Of a DNA stretch of 64,000 bases, positions 12,781 to 24,421 are shown in pieces (the stretch's first letter is position 1; every line of letters starts with the position of its first letter). The notes below the pieces were generated by a model. That model made no database searches, was not told where the DNA came from, and worked only from the letters and a program-made list of their open reading frames with translations. The position numbers and the translations under genes are program-made. Source of the stretch: Thinopyrum elongatum (taxonomy: Eukaryota; Streptophyta; Magnoliopsida; Poales; Poaceae); the NCBI GenBank assembly GCA_011799875.1, contig CM022298.1, forward strand, positions 728,120,135 through 728,184,134, in the 5' to 3' direction.

Positions 12781-12957
12781 TGGCCTCGACGCTTCTACGG
12801 TTTGGGGTGGCCTCGACAATGCTTCTACGGTTTGGGGTGGCCTCGACAACGCTCTTTTAACTTGGTAAATTTGGGTGGCCTCGATGCTTCTAGGGTTTGG
12901 GGTGGCCTCGGCAACGCTTCTAGGGTTTGGGGTGGCCTCGACGCTTCTAGGGTTTGG
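12781..12957 (+). repeat. Minisatellite with GGTGGCCTCGA units
   Basis: About six degenerate units of 25-37 bp, each with GGTGGCCTCGA(C/T) followed by GCTTCTA(G/C)GGTTTGG. It lies just upstream of ORF2 inside the CACTA element. Confidence 0.8.
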
Positions 12958-12960
12958 TCA

Positions 12961-13763
12961 GACGAGAGGGGGTTGATCGACGTCCCCCCTCATGTTGAAG
13001 AGTTACCGGAGTTCTCTCATGAATGTCCGATGTCCGGACCGCCTCTCTCATGAATGTCAAACAAGGGATTTAACAAAATGGCGCCATTCTGGATGTGTAG
13101 AAAATGGTCCATATTTTTCCTGATCTCATCTACCCTTCTATATGTCAGGTTGTCAGTGTCAAAGGATTCAAGGAAACCATGGCTTCATCATTAGCTGGAA
13201 GTAACAGGCGCATAATGGTACGAAGCTATCCAAAATTGTTTTGGAACGGAGTCCCGGATAGGATAATTAGTTTTTTGGTACGAATTTCAGCAAGAGCCTT
13301 CCGAATATCGCTATTAGGAAGGCCTTTGCTGAAATTCGTACCAAAAAGCAAATTATTCTATCCGGAACTCCGTTCCAAAACAACTTTGAAGAGCTTCGTA
13401 GCATCATACGCCTGTAACTTCCAGCTAATGAAGAAGCCATGGATTTCTTCAATACTTTGACACACAATGTGACATATAGAAGAATATATATATATATGAG
13501 ATCAGAAAAAAATTGGATCAACTTGTGCACATCCATAATGGGGGCATTCTTGATAAATCTATATATGTCAAAATTCAAACTTTGACATATGATCAAACTT
13601 TCACATATGATCAAATGTTGCATATATGTCAAAGTTCGAACTTTGACATATGATCAAACATTGATATATGTCCACCGTGATATAAAATGATACATAGACT
13701 TGTTCGGGCGAGAGGGGGTTGATCGACGTCCCCCCCCCCCCCCCCCCCCCCATGTCGAAGTTA
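12961..13763. repeat. 45-bp direct repeats flanking the hairpin module
   Basis: The sequence GAGAGGGGGTTGATCGACGT followed by a C run and CATGT(T/C)GAAG occurs at about 12963-13002 and again at 13710-13759. In the second copy the C run is expanded to 22 bases (13730-13751). The two copies bracket the long hairpin and the short palindromes between them. Confidence 0.75.
13073..13552. repeat. Long inverted repeat (hairpin), arms about 235 bp
   Basis: The left arm (about 13073-13305) pairs with the right arm (about 13316-13552) with few mismatches. Key paired blocks are ATGGCTTCATCATTAGCTGG near 13179, GGTACGAATTTCAGCAA near 13278 and CATTCTGGATGTGTAG near 13085. The loop is about 10 bases. Because of the symmetry, both strands hold similar open frames; I treat these as by-products. 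A transcript would fold into a near-perfect 230-bp stem, a natural source of small RNAs. Confidence 0.85.
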
Positions 13764-14175
13764 TCAGGGAGGGGCTATATCGACAACAACATATACATAT
13801 AGCCACATACATATAAAAAAAATTCTATGAACATCCATATATACATACATATAGCCACATACATATTTATGGCTATGAAAAATGCTATGAAAAAAAATTC
13901 ATCATAAAAAAAATGCTATGAACAAAACTATTTTATGAACATCCATACATACATAGCCACATACATATATATATACATTATATATGAAAAAAACAATTTT
14001 CATCATATAAAAAATATCAACATATATACATTATATGTGAACTCCACCATTTCTCTAAAAAAAATCTCTAAGCAAATTTCTCTAAAAAGTTCTCTTCCAT
14101 GTCATCTCATCTCCACGAAACATCTATTAAAAAATACATACATACATATATGAACATCTAAAAACATGTAAAAAT
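13553..14175. repeat. Short palindromes and AT-rich simple repeats in CACTA
   Basis: 13560-13660 holds repeated TGTCAAAGTTCGAACTTTGACA-type palindromes (arms of 10-11 bases) with ATATGATCAAA spacers. From 13776 to 14175 the DNA is AT-rich with recurring ACATACATATAGCCACAT units. No gene is visible. Confidence 0.7.
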
Positions 14176-14204
14176 ATCTAACAAAAAAATAGCATAATAA
14201 CAAA

Positions 14205-14480
14205 AAAAAAAGCACGGCGGCGGGGGAGGGCAGGGGGTGGGGAAAAGGGAGGCGGCAGGGGACGAGGGGCAAGGGAAGGGGAGGGGGCAGGCAGGGCGAG
14301 GGGGGCCGAGGGAAGGGAGGGGGAGCGGAGTGGGGAGGGGGGGGGCCAGAGGGCGAAGGGGCGAGGGGGGCGAGTAGGCGAGGGGGGGCGGGAGTGTAGC
14401 GGGAGGAAGGGCGGAAGGATGGAGGGGCGGCGGGGCAGAGGGAACGTCAGGGCAGAGGGGCGTGGCGCGACGGCGAGGGG
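14205..14480 (+). repeat. G-rich tract with many GGGG runs
   Basis: About 275 bases with an extreme purine bias on the plus strand and dozens of G runs of 3-9. It has strong potential for G-quadruplex structure. The Pro/Arg-rich open frame on the other strand reflects composition only. 14480-14640 continues GC-rich. Confidence 0.7.
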
Positions 14481-14639
14481 CAGCCGACGGCGTCGGCGAC
14501 GACGCGGTGGTGGAGCAGCCTGACGGCGTCGGGGCAGGGCTCGGCGGCGACGGTGGTGAAGAGGGAGCAGCTGGGGGCGTCGGGGCGGAGAAGAGTGATT
14601 TTTGCAGAAACTGCTAAGTGTTTTGTTATATACACGAAG

Positions 14640-15110
14640 CATTGGTCCCGGTTCGTGGCACGAACCGGGACCAATGCCCCCCTTTAGTCCTGGTTGGTGC
14701 CCCAACACCGGGACCAAAGGTTCTCTTTCAGAGCCCAAAGGGCGGGAAAAGGAGACCTTTGGTCCCGGTGGTGGCACCAACGTGGACTAAGGGGGGGCAT
14801 TGGTCCCAGTTCGTGCCACGAACCGGTACCAATGCGCCCCTTTCGTCCCGGTTGGTGCTAGCAACCGGGACCAAAGGCCTTGTGCTGCCCGCGGCCAAAA
14901 GTTTAGTCCCACCTCGCTAGTTGAGAGGGGCGCGGAGTGGTTTATAAGCCCCACTGCCGCTGCCCTCTCGAACTCCTCTGAAATGCAGGCTTACGGGCCT
15001 AACCTCACAATCCGCTGCCTGTGGGCCTACTGGGCCTTCTACGGGCCTGAATCCTGGCCCGTGGTTAGGTTTCTAGTCGTATTCAGGCCATGGTGGCCCA
15101 GTAGGTGGCA
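14640..15110. repeat. Second block of CACTA subterminal-type repeats, internal
   Basis: Inverted TTGGTCCCGGTT units occur at 14642-14675, 14688-14720, 14758-14790 and 14800-14875. They are followed by a plus-strand GTTTATAAGCCCC box (about 14940) and GGGCCTGAATC-type sequence. This arrangement normally sits at a CACTA end, yet here it is 6 kb inside the element. A composite origin of the transposon is one explanation; no TIR is seen beside it. Confidence 0.65.
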
Positions 15111-15714
15111 TTTTTTTCTATTTTTTTTTCATTTTTTTGTTTTGTTTATTGCTTTATTTATTTTCTTTTGTTTTTTGCTTTATTTTTTAATTCTTTTTGC
15201 TTTTAGGTCACAAAAATTATAAACTTTCTGTTAGTGCCATTAGTTTTCAAATTTGAATAGTTTAAATTTGAATTCTTTGAAATTTGTGTGAATCACTAGT
15301 TTGTGATTAACTTTACTATAAAAATAGATTTTGGAGTGATTCTTTTTCCTGCTATTTAATATTACTGTGTTTTATCATTATATTAAATTTGGTAATTTTT
15401 AGGTTATTTTAAATGTCTGTTTTAATCAAGAACAGATTTTGTTATTTTAGTTTGCTATGAAAGTTTCTAACAAAAAATTTCTTTATGAAAATTTTTTGCC
15501 ATTAATGTTTTGAACAGAAAATACTTTGATAATTTTAGTTTAAAAAATACTAGAGGTTTATAAAAGCTTTTTAGTTGATTCCTTTGCTATTAGAGTTTTT
15601 ATAAAAGCTTTTTAGTTGATTCTTTTTGCTATTGAAGAATATTATAGTTTTGTTTTAGTTGATCATAACAGAATATTTTAATTAATTATTTTAAGTTCAT
15701 TCTTTTTGCTATTA
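15111..15714. other. T-rich non-coding stretch of the CACTA element
   Basis: AT-rich, with long T runs on the plus strand. A 26-base block with TATAAAAGCTTTTTAGTTGAT is partly repeated at 15558 and 15601. I see no gene or other structured feature. Confidence 0.5.
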
Positions 15715-17577
15715 ACTCATTCTTTGGAAATATCAGGATTTCATACGGAAACTCGTCTGTTACAAAGGGATTTCATTTTTTTGAACTTATTTGAACTCCA
15801 GACTTTTTGCGTGTTCAAAATGCACCATTCAAAGCCACATCATCAATTTTCAACCCTTTATGACTTCATTTGTTATTTTTCATCCATTTACTGATTTTTT
15901 TGAGCTATATGACCCTAAAATTGAAAAGCACTACAAATGAACTCCGAAAAGGTTGAAAGTTGGCATGGTATCATCATTTCATCCACATAGCATGTGCTAA
16001 AAAGTTGAGAGGGTTACGGCAAAAACTGGATGCACTTCGTGTACAAAACTGGCAATCTCTTTCGAAGTATCAGGGTTTCGAACGAAAACTCGTCTGTTAC
16101 AAAGGGATTTCATTTTTTTGAACTTATTTGAACTCCAGACTTTTTGTGTGTTCAAAATGCACCATTCAAAGCCACATCATCAATTTTCAACCCTTTCTGA
16201 TTTCATTTGTTATTTTTCATGCATTTACTGATTTTTTTGAGCTATATGACCCAGAAATTGAAACGCACTACAAATGATCTCTGAAAAGTTTGAAAGTTGT
16301 CATGGTATCATCATTTCACCGACATAGCATGTGCTAAAAAGTTGAGAGGGTTACGGCAAAAACTGGATGCACTTCGTGTACAAAACGGACAATCTCTTTC
16401 GAAGTATTAGGGCTTCGAACGAAAACTCGTCTGTTACAAAGGGATTTCATTTTTCTGAACTTATTTTAACTCCAGACTTTTTGTGTGTTCAAAATGCACC
16501 ATTCAAAGCCACATCATCAATTTTCAACCCTTTCTGATTTCATTTGTTATTTTTCATGCATTTACTGATTTTTTTGAGCTATATGACCCTGAAATTGAAA
16601 AGCACTACAAATGAACTCTCAATGGGTTGAAAGTTGGCATGGTATCATCATTTCACCCACATAGCAGGTGCTAAAAAGTTGAGAGGGTTACAGCAAAAAC
16701 TGGATGTACTTCGGGTACAAAACGGACAATCTCTTTCGAAGTATCACGGTTTCATACGGAAACTAGTCTGTTACAAAGGGATTTCATTTTTTTGAACTTA
16801 TTTGAACTCCAGACTTTTCGTGTGCTCAAAATGCACCATTCAAAGCCACATCATCAATTTTCGACCCTTTCTGACTTCATTTGTTATTTTTCATGCATGT
16901 ACTGATTTTTTTGAGCTATATGACCCTTAAATTGAAAAGCACTACAAATGAACTCCGAAAAGATTGAAAGTTGGCATGGTATCATCATTTCACCCACATA
17001 GCATGTGCTAAAAAGTTGAGAGGGTTACGGCAAAAACTGGATGTACTTCGTTTACAAAACGGGCAATCTCTTTCGAAGTATCAGGGTTTCGAACGAAAAA
17101 TCGTCTGTTACAAAGGGATTTCATTTTTTTGAACTTATTTGAACTCCAGACTTTTTGTGTGTTCAAAATGCACCATTCAAAGCCACATTATCAATTTTCA
17201 ACCCTTTCTGACTTCATTTGTTATTTTTCATGCATTTACTGATTTTTTTGAGCTATATGACCCTGAAATTGAAAAGCACTACAAATGAACTCTGAAAAGG
17301 TTGAAAGTTGGCATGGTATCATCATTTCACCCACATAGCATGTGCTAAAAAGTTGAGAGGGTTACGGCACAAACTGAATGCACTTCGTGTACAAAACGGG
17401 CAATCTCTTTCGAAGTATTAGGGTTTCGAACGAAAACTCGTCTGTTACAAAGGGATTTCATATTTTTGAACTTATTTGAACTCCAGACTTTTTGTGTGTT
17501 CAAAATGCACCATTCAAAGCCACATCATCAATTTTCAACCTTTTCTGACTTCATTTGTTATTTTTCATCATAATAGT
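15715..17577. repeat. Tandem array, 337-bp period, about 5.5 units
   Basis: The landmark AACTCCAGACTTTT recurs at 15794, 16131, 16468, 16805, 17142 and 17479, exactly 337 bases apart each time. Units are well over 90 percent alike by eye, with substitutions but no net length change. Other landmarks are CATAGCATGTGCTAAAAAG and TCTTTCGAAGTAT. The array ends abruptly beside the 3' end of the transposase gene (17594). Confidence 0.93.
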
Positions 17578-17593
17578 TGTGGAGAGAAAGTCT

Positions 17594-20500
17594 TCACTTT
17601 TTCTTCGCTTGTGTCCTTTGCTTATTGCGCCATAACCATGGATATTCTCCATCGCTTAACAGGGTGCTTGGGTCAGCCTTGACTTTGAAGGGAGGAATGT
17701 CATGAAACTTTTCATAATCTTCAGACATGTCTGTCTTGCCCTCCAATCCCACGATATCTCTTTTTCCTGAATGAACTATGTGACGCTTTGGCTCATCGTA
17801 TGATGTATTCGCTTCCTTATCTTTTCTTTTTCTCGGTTTGGTAGACATGTCCTTCACATAGAGAACATGCGCCACATCATTGGCTAGGACGAATGGTTCG
17901 TCTGTGTACCCAAGATTGTTCAGATCCGCTGTTGTCATTCCGTACTGTGGGTCTACCTGTACCCTGCCGCCTGACATATTGACCCATTTGCACTTAAACA
18001 AAGGGACCTTAAAATCATGTCCGTAGTCAAGTTCCCATATGTCCACTATGTAACCATAATATGTGTCATTTCCCCTCTTGGTTGCTGCATCAAAGCGGAC
18101 ACCGCTGTTTTAGTTGGTGCTCTTTTGATCTTGGGCGATCGTGTAAAATGTATTCCCATTTATCTCGTATCCTTTGTAAGTCAATACAGTCGAAGATGGT
18201 CCCCTGGAGAACGAGTACAGCTCATCAGAAACAGTGTTGTCACCTCTGAGACGTGTTTCCAACAAACTGCCGAAAGTCCTGATGTGTTCACATGTAATCC
18301 AGTCGTCACACTGCTCCGGGTGTTTGGAGCGAAGAATGTTCTTGTGTTCATCGACATACGGGGTCACCAAGGTAGAGTTCTGTAGAACTGTGTAGTGTGC
18401 TTGAGACCAAGAATGCCCGTCCCTACATATTATTGAGTCCCCTCCTAGCGTGCCTTTTCCAGTCAGTCTCCCCTCATACCGCGATTGAGGGAGGCCAATC
18501 TTCTTAAGGCCAGGAATGAAGTCAACACAAAACCCAATGACATCCTCTGTTTGATGGCCCATGGAGATGCTTCCTTCTGGCCTAGCACGGTTACGGACAT
18601 ATTTCTTTAGGACTCCCATGAACCTCTCAAAGGGGAACATATTGTGTAGAAATACAGGGCCCAGAACGACAATCTCGTCGACTAGATGAACTAGGACGTG
18701 CGTCATGATATTGAAGAAGGATGGTGGGAACACCAGCTCGAAACTGACAAGACATTGTGCCAAATCACTCCTTAGCCTTGGTATGATTTGTGGATCGATC
18801 ACCTTCTGAGAGATTGCATTGAGGAATGCACATAGCTTCACAATGGCTAATCGAACGTTTTCCGGTAGAAGCACCCTCAATGCAACCGGAATAGTTGCGT
18901 CATAATCACGTGGCAGTCCTGAGACTTTAGGTTCTGGAACTTTTTCTCTGCGATATTTATTATTCCCTTTATATTGGACGAGAAGCCAGACGGGACCTTC
19001 ATACTGGGCAGGCATTCAAAAAAATTTCCTTCTCTTCTTTGGTAAGAGCGTAGCTGGCAGGACCTTCATACTGCTTTGGAGGCATGCCGTCTTTTTCGTG
19101 CAAACGTTGCAGGTCCTCCCGTGCCTTCGCTGTATCTTTTGTCTACCCATACACGCCCAAGAAGCCTAGCAGGTTCACGCAAAGGTTCTTTGTCACGTGT
19201 ATCATGTCGATTGAAGAGCGGACCTCTAGGTCTTTCCAGTAGGGTAGGTCCCAAAATATAGATTTCTTCTTCCACATGGGTGCGCGTCCCTCAGCGTCAT
19301 TCAGAACAGATAGTCCGCCGGGACCCTTTCCAAAGATTACGTGTAAATCATTGACCATAGCAAGTACGTGATCACCGGTACACATGGCGGGCTTCTTCCG
19401 GTGATCTGCCTCGCCTTTGAAATGCTTGCCTTTCTTTCGACATTGATGGTTGGTCAGAAGAAATCGACGATGCCCCAGGTACACATTCTTCCTGCATTTG
19501 TCCAGGTATATACTTTCGGTGTCAGCTAAACAGTGCGTGCATGCGTGGTATCCCTTGTTTGTCTGTCCTGAAAGGTTACTGAGAGCAAGCCAATCATTGA
19601 TGGTTACAAACAGCAACGCATGCAGGTCAAATTCCTCCTGTTTGTGCTCATCCCACACACGTACACCGTTTCCATTCCATAGCTGTAAAAGTTCTTCAAC
19701 TAATGGCCTTAGGTACACATCAATGTCGTTGCCGGGTTGCTTAGGGACTTGGATGAGTACTGGCATCATAATGAACTTCCGCTTCATGCACAGCCAAGGA
19801 GGAAGGTTATAGATACATAGAGTCACGGGCCAGGTGCTGTGATTACTGCTCTGCTCCCCAAAGGATTAATGCCATCCGCGCTTAAACCAAACCATACGTT
19901 CCTTGCGTCACCTGCAAACTCCACCCAGTACTTTCTCTTGATTTTTCTCCACTTCGACCTGTCAGCGGGTGCTCTCAACTTCCCGTCTTTCTTACGGTCC
20001 TCTTTGTGCCATCGCATCAACTTGGCATGCTCTTTGTTTCTGAACAGACGTTTCAACAGTGGTATTATAAGAGCATACCACATCACCTTCGCAGGAACCC
20101 TCTTCCTGGGGGGCTCGCCGTCAACATCACCAGGGTCATCTCGTCTGATCTTATACCGCAATGCACCGCATACTGGGCATGCGTTCAAATCCTCGTACGC
20201 ACCACGGTACAGGATGCAGTCATTAGGGCATGCATGTATCTTCTGCACCTCCAATCCTAGAGGGCATACGACCTTCTTTGCTGCGTACGTACTGTCGGGC
20301 AATTCGTTATCCTTTGGAAGCTTCTTCTTCAATATTTTCAGTAGCTTCTCAAATCCTTTGTCAGGAACAGCATTCTCTGCCTTCCACTGCAGCAATTCTA
20401 GTATGGTACCGAGCTTTGTGTTGCCATCTTCGCAATTGGGGTACAACCCTTTTTGGTGATCCTCTAACATGCGATCGAACTTCAGCTTCTCCTTTTCACT

Positions 20501-20902
20501 TTCGCACTGTATCTTTGCATCAACAATGACCCGGCGGAGATCATCATCGCGCACATCGTCTGGTTCCTCTTGATCTTTAGCTTCCCCCGTTGCAACATCA
20601 CCGTATTCAGGGGGCACATAGTTGTCATCATCCTCTTCTTCTTCGATGTCTTCCATCATAACCCCTCTTTCTCCGTGCTTGGTCCAAACATTATAGTGTG
20701 GCATGAAACCCTTATAAAGCAGGTGGGTGTGAAGGATTTTCCAGTCAGAGTAAGACTTCGTATTCCCACATCTATGGCATGGACAACACATAAAACCATT
20801 CTGCTTGTTTGCCTCAGCCACTTCGAGAAAATTATGCACGCCCTTAATGTACTCGGAGGTGCGTCTGTCACCGTACATCCACGGTGCTGCCGGCGACAAC
20901 AT
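17594..20902 (-). pseudogene. CACTA transposase, TNPD type, disrupted
   Basis: Domains in order: a transposase-associated N-terminus (start at 20902, MYGDRRTSEYIKGVHNF and the CCPCHRCGN zinc-type motif); a Transposase_21 core from about 20250 to 19140 (CPNDCILYRGAYEDLNACP, WFGLSADGINP, then IYNLPPWLCMKRKF, HACTHC, IDMIHVTKN); a DUF4218 region at 18110-19015 (HVLVHLVDEI, FLHNMFPFERFMG); and a DUF4216 region at 17594-18109 (YGHDFKVPLFKCKWVN). Damage: one missing base near 19857 changes the frame inside the core, another shift lies near 18930, and a TAA at 18110-18112 falls between DUF4218 and DUF4216 in an otherwise continuous frame. The enzyme cuts CACTA ends; this copy cannot make an intact one. 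Confidence 0.9.
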
Positions 20903-21146
20903 CGTCGCGGGCGATCGACGGCGGTGAAGACGGGGACGGGACGTGACGGACCGCTAAACCTAGACAAATCTTGAGGAAAATGGAGCTTGGAGGTCGAGCT
21001 TGGAGAGAAGAAAGCTTAAGTACTGTGGCTCGGGCATTTCATCGAACTCCTCATGTGCATAGGAGGTGAGCTAGAGCACCACAAAGCCCTCCCCTAGCCG
21101 GCCAGAAAAAACAGAGCAGTGGAGTGCTCTGCTTGCGGGCAAGGGG

Positions 21147-21157
21147 GTATATATAGG
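21147..21157 (-). promoter_or_regulatory. TATA-like box upstream of the CACTA transposase
   Basis: On the minus strand the sequence CCTATATATAC lies about 245 bases before the transposase start at 20902 and just inside the right-end subterminal repeats. This is the expected place for the element promoter; the start of transcription is not shown by the sequence. Confidence 0.55.
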
Positions 21158-21164
21158 CACCTCA

Positions 21165-21453
21165 TTGGTCCCGGTTGGTGGCTGGAACCGGGACTAGAGG
21201 ACCTCCTTTGGTCCCGGTTCCAGCCATGAACCGGGACCAATGGATGTGGGCCAGGAGCGAGGCCCATTGGTCCCGGTTCGTGTCTGGAACCGGGACCAAA
21301 GGGTCCAGACGAACCGGGACCAATGGCCCATGAGGCCCGGCCGGCCCCCTAGGCGCTAGAACCGGGACATATGCCCCCATGGGTCCCGGTTCGTCACTGA
21401 ACCGGGACTAATGGGCTGCCAGGCCTGGACCAAAGCCCTGTTTTCTACTAGTG
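21165..21453. repeat. CACTA right subterminal repeats and TIR
   Basis: Inverted TTGGTCCCGGTT units occupy 21166-21200, 21208-21245, 21268-21300, 21312-21330 and 21380-21412. The TIR TTTTCTACTAGTG ends at 21453, followed by CCC, the right copy of the target duplication. Confidence 0.88.
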
Positions 21454-24421
21454 CCCCGATCCCCTTCGGGATCGGGGCAATGACCCCGCCGATGCCGCCA
21501 GGCACTGCCCTGCTGTAGCCGGCGCCCGCCTCCTCAACCCTCCGCCCCGCGTGGATCCGGTCGGGGGAACCCGAAGCCCCCTGACGCCCCGCACCGCCAC
21601 GTCGCCGCCGGACCCCGCCGTCCCTGTCGCCTCGCCGGACGCCTCCTTGCCCTCTTCCTTACCGGTCGCCACCGACCCTCACCGCCCGTGCATCTACAAC
21701 GCATGTGAGGCTCCCCCTCCTTCTCCTCTTTCCCTCTGACCGACCACAAACACTGTCGCCTCGTCTCGTCGACGAGCGCCACCCCACTGCCAAGCCCGGA
21801 GCTTCGCCCCGCAGGCCTAGTCCGCGCACACCCGTTGCCCGCTGTCGTGCCTCGCCTAGCCATGACCCCGCCGTCCGTGCGCCTGAACCGCGCCACCCGC
21901 ACCTCGCGCCGGCCGCGCAACCCTACTCCGCTCTGCTTCTGCTCTTCAATAGCCGCGCCCGTTGCTCCCGTGCAGTCCGCCCGCCCGCTGCAATGGCCCC
22001 CTCCTGCTGCGCCGGCCCGCCGCGACCGCGACCCTCCCCCGCCGCCGCATAGCTCCGGCGGCCGCCCCCCCCCCCCCCCCCCGCTTACCCAGCCTCCCAT
22101 GCGTCCTACTGACCCTGACCGCCGGCACCATGCCGGGTCATGGCCTCGCCCCCCCCGCCCGAACGGGCTACGCTGCGCCGGACGCGGTCCGTTCGTCTGC
22201 CACACGTCACTAGCATAGCGAACATGCAATCGTCCCCTTTCTTTCATCTGTCCGAAAAATGCCTAACCCCGGGAAAACTTTCCCGGATGTTATCCCCCTT
22301 CGCCGGTATCGTGTAGCACCGCGTTAGAACAACCCTAGCCCTGCGTGTTACCCCGTCATGCATCTGTGTTGCATCTGTTTGCATTATATTTACTCTTTCT
22401 TCCCCCTCTTCTCTCCGGTAGACCCCGAGACCGCTGCTGACGCCACTGTGATCGACTACGTCACTGACGGCCCTTATTCCCTTTCAACAGAGCTTCTAGG
22501 CAAGCCCCCCTTTGATCATCCCGATATCGCCCATTCCATTCTCTCTCTTGCTTGCATTAGATTTTGCTACTGTAATTGATTGCTCCTATTCTGATGCATA
22601 GCCTGCTTTTGTACCTGCTATTGTTACCAACCTACTTATCCTTAACTGCTTAGTATAGGTTGGTTGGTGATCCATCAGTGACCCCCACCTTGTCCTTGTT
22701 GCCCCTGCTTCATCATCGACGACTCGATCAACGTAATCGACGACTAGAGCCCGACACCTCACATCACATCACGCCCCTTTTATTGCTCGACTCTGTAGAG
22801 CTACTATCGAGTGCCGAGGGTGATACCTCATAACGCACTCCTGATGATAACTCTGTAGTGTAGTTATTCGGTTGTCGTCATCGAGGGTGATTCCTCCTTC
22901 ACCATTCCCGATACGACTCTGTCGTGCAACACCTCAATTGTGAACCTTGAGGGTGATTCCTGCTACATTCACCTTGATGATTACATCGAGTGGAATCCAC
23001 CGAGGGTGATTCCTCGGGGTTTCCCCCTTGATGTTTGGACACACGGTTACCTTGACTTTACTTAAGACCTTTGTGAAAGTCGGGCGGGCCCGCAGAGCAC
23101 CCGCAAGATAATTACGTGGCACGGCCAGGCATTTTGGGCCCTTGCCGTAAGTCCAAGAGACAGGGCGACAGGGTCACATCGATCATGAGTTTCTGCTCGT
23201 CTCCGCAAGCTACTAATACACTAATGGTTTGGGTATTTGTTCTGAGTTAGCCTCTGGCCTTTACGCACTAACCACCACGCGAGAATAGTTATGGGCCTCG
23301 GCATCGTAGTATCAGCTGAAGCTTTGTCAGACGTCCAGTTCAGCATTGTGGCCGGGCCGAATCACGCCATCCAGGCAGAGGTGGTGCTAGTATCCCCCTG
23401 CGCACAACGACCCGGAGTTTAACGGGCGATGGGCCCAAGACCCCGGAGTGCGTAGGATGTAGACCGGTGGGGACCTCTCGGCAGAGCCTAGGTAGGGCTG
23501 CGACGCTGCGACGTGTTGATCTTCCGAGGCCGGGCATTGACTCAGAAAAGTGTGTCCGGCCAGAGTAATCAAGCGTGTTGGGTAACGTGGTGCACCCCTG
23601 CAGGGAAGATTTTCTATTAATAGCCGTGTCCACGGTAACGAACGTTCACACTTGTATCCTGATCTATTATAATTAGAAATGGATACTTGAGATATGTGAT
23701 GGATATGTGGCTCCGGGATTGCTTCCTCGCAGGGAGTCGAGGAAGGTTCTCTGGGCATTAATGTTACAACATGCTTGTTAAATATTAAATGTCAATTCTT
23801 TACTCTTCTGAAGGTTGCAAGATGCTTGGAGCTGCTTGAAGATGCTAGTCTTCGATAGGCTAGACCTTCCCCTCTATTCTGGCATTCTGCAGTTCAGTCC
23901 ACAGATACACCCTTTCATTTGATACCAATGCATACTTAGTATAGATCTGATGCTTGCGAGTACTTTGGATGAGTACTCACGGTTGCTTTGCTACCCCTTT
24001 TCCCCCTTCTTTTTTCTTTCTGGTTGTTGCAACCAGATGGTGGATTCCAGATGCTACCCCCGACAGCTACTACTACTACCCGGAGGGTGCCTACTACTAT
24101 GTGGAGACCGCCGACGACCAGGAGTAGTTAGGAGGTCCCAGGCAGGAGGCCTTGCCTCTTTGAGCATTGTTGCTTTTGTGTTTGCCTTCTAAAGGCATCC
24201 TTGTTTAACTTATGTCTGTACTCAGATATTATTGATTCCGCTGACTCTTGTGTATCGAGCTATGTATTCGAGCCCTCGAGGCCCTTGGCTTGTAATATAA
24301 AGCTTGTATTATTTTTGATTTGTGTCTAGAGTTGTGTTGTGGTATCTTCCCGTGAGTCTCCGATCTTGATCGTACACATTTGCGTGTATGATTAGTGTAC
24401 GATTGAATCAGGGGCGTCACA
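21454..24421 (+). repeat. F2 second LTR, segment 3, to LTR end
   Basis: GC-rich block (21454-22210), then the exon-like block at 22422-22499, GAGGGTGAT motifs at 22816, 22883, 22949 and 23002, a GAGTACT hairpin at 23958-23978 and the terminal exon-like block from 24037. It ends GGGGCGTCACA at 24421, directly before AAGTTGGTATCAGAGC. Compared with the LTR at 26740-29849 it keeps an extra GC-rich block of several hundred bases. Confidence 0.8.
22422..24127 (+). pseudogene. LTR-borne two-exon small ORF, F2 copy with broken frame
   Basis: Exon-like block 1 is 22422-22499 (after CTCTCCGGTAG, ending before GCAAGC). Block 2 starts at 24037 after AACCAG and ends with TAG at 24125-24127. Relative to the intact F2 copy (27850-29555) block 2 has lost 7 bases near 24046, so the joined frame is shifted before the Tyr-rich tail. 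Confidence 0.5.

Larger units (their letters stand above)
8306..21453. mobile_element. CACTA (En/Spm-type) DNA transposon, 13,148 bp, complete ends
   Basis: Terminal inverted repeats are CACTAGTAGAAAA at 8306 and its complement TTTTCTACTAGTG ending at 21453, flanked by CCC on both sides (3-bp target duplication, as expected for CACTA). Both ends carry subterminal repeats built on TCCCGGTT and its complement. Two coding units lie on the minus strand: a TNPD-type transposase (20902-17594) and a second ORF with a C-terminal Ulp1-like protease domain (12669-8868). Both are broken by stops and frameshifts, so the copy is autonomous in design but inactive. Between them are tandem repeats, a long hairpin and a second set of subterminal-type repeats. 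The family name (Caspar/Jorge-like) cannot be decided without a database comparison. Confidence 0.93.

Noticed and set aside
13104..13632. Two opposite-strand proteins starting MASSLAGS
   Set aside because: They are mirror images caused by the hairpin; the inverted repeat itself explains both.
14178..14780. Pro-rich 200-codon frame resembling a cell-wall protein
   Set aside because: It is the complement of the G-rich tract and runs through CACTA subterminal repeats; no signal peptide or repeat typical of extensins.
15715..17577. CRISPR-like or centromeric satellite array
   Set aside because: Units are contiguous without unique spacers, the period is 337 bases, and the array lies within a transposon.
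21534..22247. 237-codon minus-strand frame
   Set aside because: Composition-driven frame in the GC-rich LTR block, overlapped by several other frames on both strands.
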